Under the pieces are notes generated by a model, which was given only the letters and a program-made list of their open reading frames with translations, was not told the DNA's origin and ran no database searches. Made by a program: the position numbers and the translations under genes. This document shows, piece by piece, positions 7,063 to 8,331 of a DNA stretch of 8,331 bases (positions are counted from its first letter, which is position 1; every line of letters starts with the position of its first letter). The stretch is taken from the NCBI GenBank assembly GCA_030623425.1, contig JAUXMA010000058.1, forward strand, positions 1-8,331, written 5' to 3'. Origin of the DNA: Rhodospirillaceae bacterium (GTDB taxonomy: Bacteria; Pseudomonadota; Alphaproteobacteria; Rhodospirillales; 2-02-FULL-58-16).

Positions 7063-7160
7063 CTAGTGGTCTGTATCACCTAAATTGTACCCCTACGACG
7101 GCGTTGCGAGGCTTCCGGACGCCGTCGTAGGGGTACAATTTAGGTGATACAGGCCACTAG
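7063..7160. mobile_element. 98-bp foldback palindrome flanked by CTAG, MITE-like
   Basis: The arms 7063-7104 and 7119-7160 are reverse complements over 42 bp with a single difference (T7070 against G7153, which would still pair as U-G in RNA). The loop is 14 nt (7105-7118). Both ends are CTAG (7063-7066 and 7157-7160). IS630 is known to insert at TA within CTAG and to duplicate the TA, so an IS630/Tc1-type miniature element with TA at 7064-7065 and 7158-7159 is a fitting but unproven reading. It carries no coding capacity. It could also end transcription of the macrodomain gene, but arms this long with no following run of T are unlike a standard intrinsic terminator. The near-perfect arm identity suggests recent insertion or active maintenance. 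Confidence 0.7.
7129..7146 (+). promoter_or_regulatory. Translation start signals inside the palindrome arm
   Basis: AGGGG (7129-7133) lies ten bases before the in-frame GTG at 7144, and both sit in the right arm of the 98-bp palindrome. TACAAT (7134-7139), a five-of-six match to a -10 box, lies between them, without a good -35 box. In a transcript entering from upstream, the hairpin would bury both the ribosome site and the GTG. The sequence elements are seen; their use is inferred. Confidence 0.3.
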
Positions 7161-8331
7161 GCGCTTGTTCCGTTGGCCCTTGTTGGCGGTTGTCGCCTTT
7201 GTCGCTTCGATCCATGTCGCTTGGTGGCTGGCCGGCGACAGCATTGTCGCCCAGGGCAACCTGGCCGATGGCGACAGCTACGCCCACCTGTTGCGCGTCA
7301 TTCGACTCTTTGAGACGGGCGGCTGGTTCGACAACAGCCTGCCCAGGGCCAACGCCCCTTACGGGGACAGCTTGCATTGGACTCGCCTTTTCGACGTTCT
7401 TCTGATCGTTTTGTCCATGCCCCTTGTCCCGGTGCTCGGCTTCGGCAAGGCGCTTTACTGGGCTGGCGCCGTCGTCGGACCGATCCTGCATGTCGCCGCC
7501 GCCGTCGCCCTGGTCTGGGCGCTGCTTCCCATCCTGAGCCGGGCCGCCGCCCACATCGCCGGCGCCTTGACCGCCGCGCAAGCGGGCGTCATGGGGTTCG
7601 CCACCGTCGGCCACGCCGACCATCACATGTTGTTCGGCTTGCTGAGCATCCTGGCGCTGGGTTTTGTCATTCGCGCGCTGATGGCGTCCACCGACCATCG
7701 ACGTGACGCCCTCTTCGCCGGCGGGTTTTTGGCCCTGGCGCTCTGGGTGGGGCCGGAGGCGCTGATTTTCCTGGCGCTCTGTCTTTTGGCCGCCGGCGTG
7801 GCGTGGCTGTCGGGCGAGCAGGGGAGGGCCGAGACGAACGTTCATATCGCCATGGGCCTGACCCTGGGTTTGGTGGTGGCGTTGCTTATCGAGCGCGGGG
7901 CGGCGGGATATGGGGATGTCGAATACGACCGGCTGTCGATCATCCATTTGACCCTGGCGGCCTCGTTGTTGGCGTTCTGGAGCGCGGTCCGCGCCACGGC
8001 GCGGGTTTGGTCCGGGCGCCATGGCGCCATCCGGCGTTTGTTGGCGGCGCTAGCCGGCGCCGGGGCCATCGCCTGGGCGATGCGGCTCCTTTACCCGAAA
8101 ATCCTGCTCGGGCCCATGGCCGAAGTCGACCCGGCCCTGTTTCCCCTTTTCGAAAGGATTTCCGAGTATGGCCCGGTCGGCGACGTTGCCCATTTCCTGC
8201 TCTTTATCGGCGGCGCCGTCTTCGCCGCGCCCTGGGTCGTCTGGCGGGCGAAAGAGGAATGGAACAGACCGCATCGATGGCCTTGGCTGTTGATCGCCGG
8301 CGGGCTTTTCGTTTATCTGGCGTTTGCCGTC
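7144..8331 (+). CDS. Polytopic membrane protein, STT3/PglB-like oligosaccharyltransferase candidate (3' end outside window)
   Basis: The frame is open from the GTG at 7144 to the window edge (396 residues, no stop), so the gene is partial. It starts with a short basic segment and a membrane helix (about 10-29), then a loop with DGDSYAHLLRVIRLFETGGW (42-61) and APYGDSLHW (71-79), and about nine further hydrophobic segments. This layout recalls GT-C enzymes of the STT3 family: an acidic residue in the first external loop, a D-Y-x-x-L-R-like stretch and a PxG loop. GHADHHMLFG (156-165) resembles the second metal-binding motif, D-x-H in archaeal AglB. If correct, it moves a lipid-linked glycan to protein or another acceptor on the periplasmic side. 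The WWDYG-type motif expected further on would lie outside the window. An alternative start is TTG 7165, just past the palindrome, with little ribosome site. The nearby glycosyltransferases fit, but another GT-C or O-antigen-ligase-type function remains possible. Confidence 0.68.
   Translation, partial: MIQATRRLFRWPLLAVVAFVASIHVAWWLAGDSIVAQGNLADGDSYAHLLRVIRLFETGGWFDNSLPRANAPYGDSLHWTRLFDVLLIVLSMPLVPVLGFGKALYWAGAVVGPILHVAAAVALVWALLPILSRAAAHIAGALTAAQAGVMGFATVGHADHHMLFGLLSILALGFVIRALMASTDHRRDALFAGGFLALALWVGPEALIFLALCLLAAGVAWLSGEQGRAETNVHIAMGLTLGLVVALLIERGAAGYGDVEYDRLSIIHLTLAASLLAFWSAVRATARVWSGRHGAIRRLLAALAGAGAIAWAMRLLYPKILLGPMAEVDPALFPLFERISEYGPVGDVAHFLLFIGGAVFAAPWVVWRAKEEWNRPHRWPWLLIAGGLFVYLAFAV

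Noticed and set aside
7063..7160. Reading the palindrome as an ordinary Rho-independent terminator of the macrodomain gene
   Set aside because: The stem is about 42 bp, several times the normal length, no T-run follows it, and it is bounded by CTAG on both sides. Termination as a side effect is still possible.
7093..8022. A 309-codon minus-strand frame after the macrodomain gene
   Set aside because: It is low-complexity and begins from a shadow of a plus-strand frame with regular membrane helices that stays open to the window edge.

Overview
The window is GC-rich, protein-dense chromosomal DNA. It most resembles an alphaproteobacterium, perhaps of the Rhodospirillales: codons favour G/C at third positions, and the adenosine-kinase-type PfkB protein and AmpG-type permease look like forms common there. 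This placement is inferred from protein character; no rRNA or other marker gene is present.

Layout. Positions 1-153 hold no convincing gene, only a 108-bp stretch bounded by imperfect inverted repeats (16-123), possibly a miniature element or the worn end of a mobile element. A minus-strand gene (154-768) encodes a small exported protein with an HExxH motif. After a 270-bp divergent spacer with a plausible promoter, four plus-strand genes lie tightly together as a likely operon: a PfkB/adenosine-kinase-type kinase (1039-2058), a family 9 glycosyltransferase (2092-3336), a class I SAM methyltransferase (3333-4034, ATGA overlap with the previous gene) and an AmpG-type muropeptide permease (4041-5411, TTG start). 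A second family 9 glycosyltransferase converges on the minus strand (5403-6413), its stop overlapping the ampG stop by 9 bp. A 109-bp divergent spacer separates it from a stand-alone macrodomain protein (6523-7047).

Sixteen bases after the macrodomain stop is a nearly perfect 98-bp foldback palindrome (7063-7160), with 42-bp arms, a 14-nt loop and CTAG at both ends; it looks like a MITE-type insertion. An open frame that runs off the right edge starts inside its right arm (GTG 7144) or just beyond it (TTG 7165). It encodes a polytopic membrane protein with features of STT3/PglB/AglB-like GT-C oligosaccharyltransferases.

Functionally, the core of the window looks like envelope-glycan metabolism: two heptosyltransferase-like enzymes, a methyltransferase, a peptidoglycan-recycling permease and a possible membrane oligosaccharyltransferase. 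The kinase and macrodomain protein act on nucleosides and ADP-ribose derivatives and may be neighbours without a shared pathway. I found no clear undescribed system. The most unusual piece is the foldback element that appears to supply, or to mask, the translation start of the STT3-like gene.
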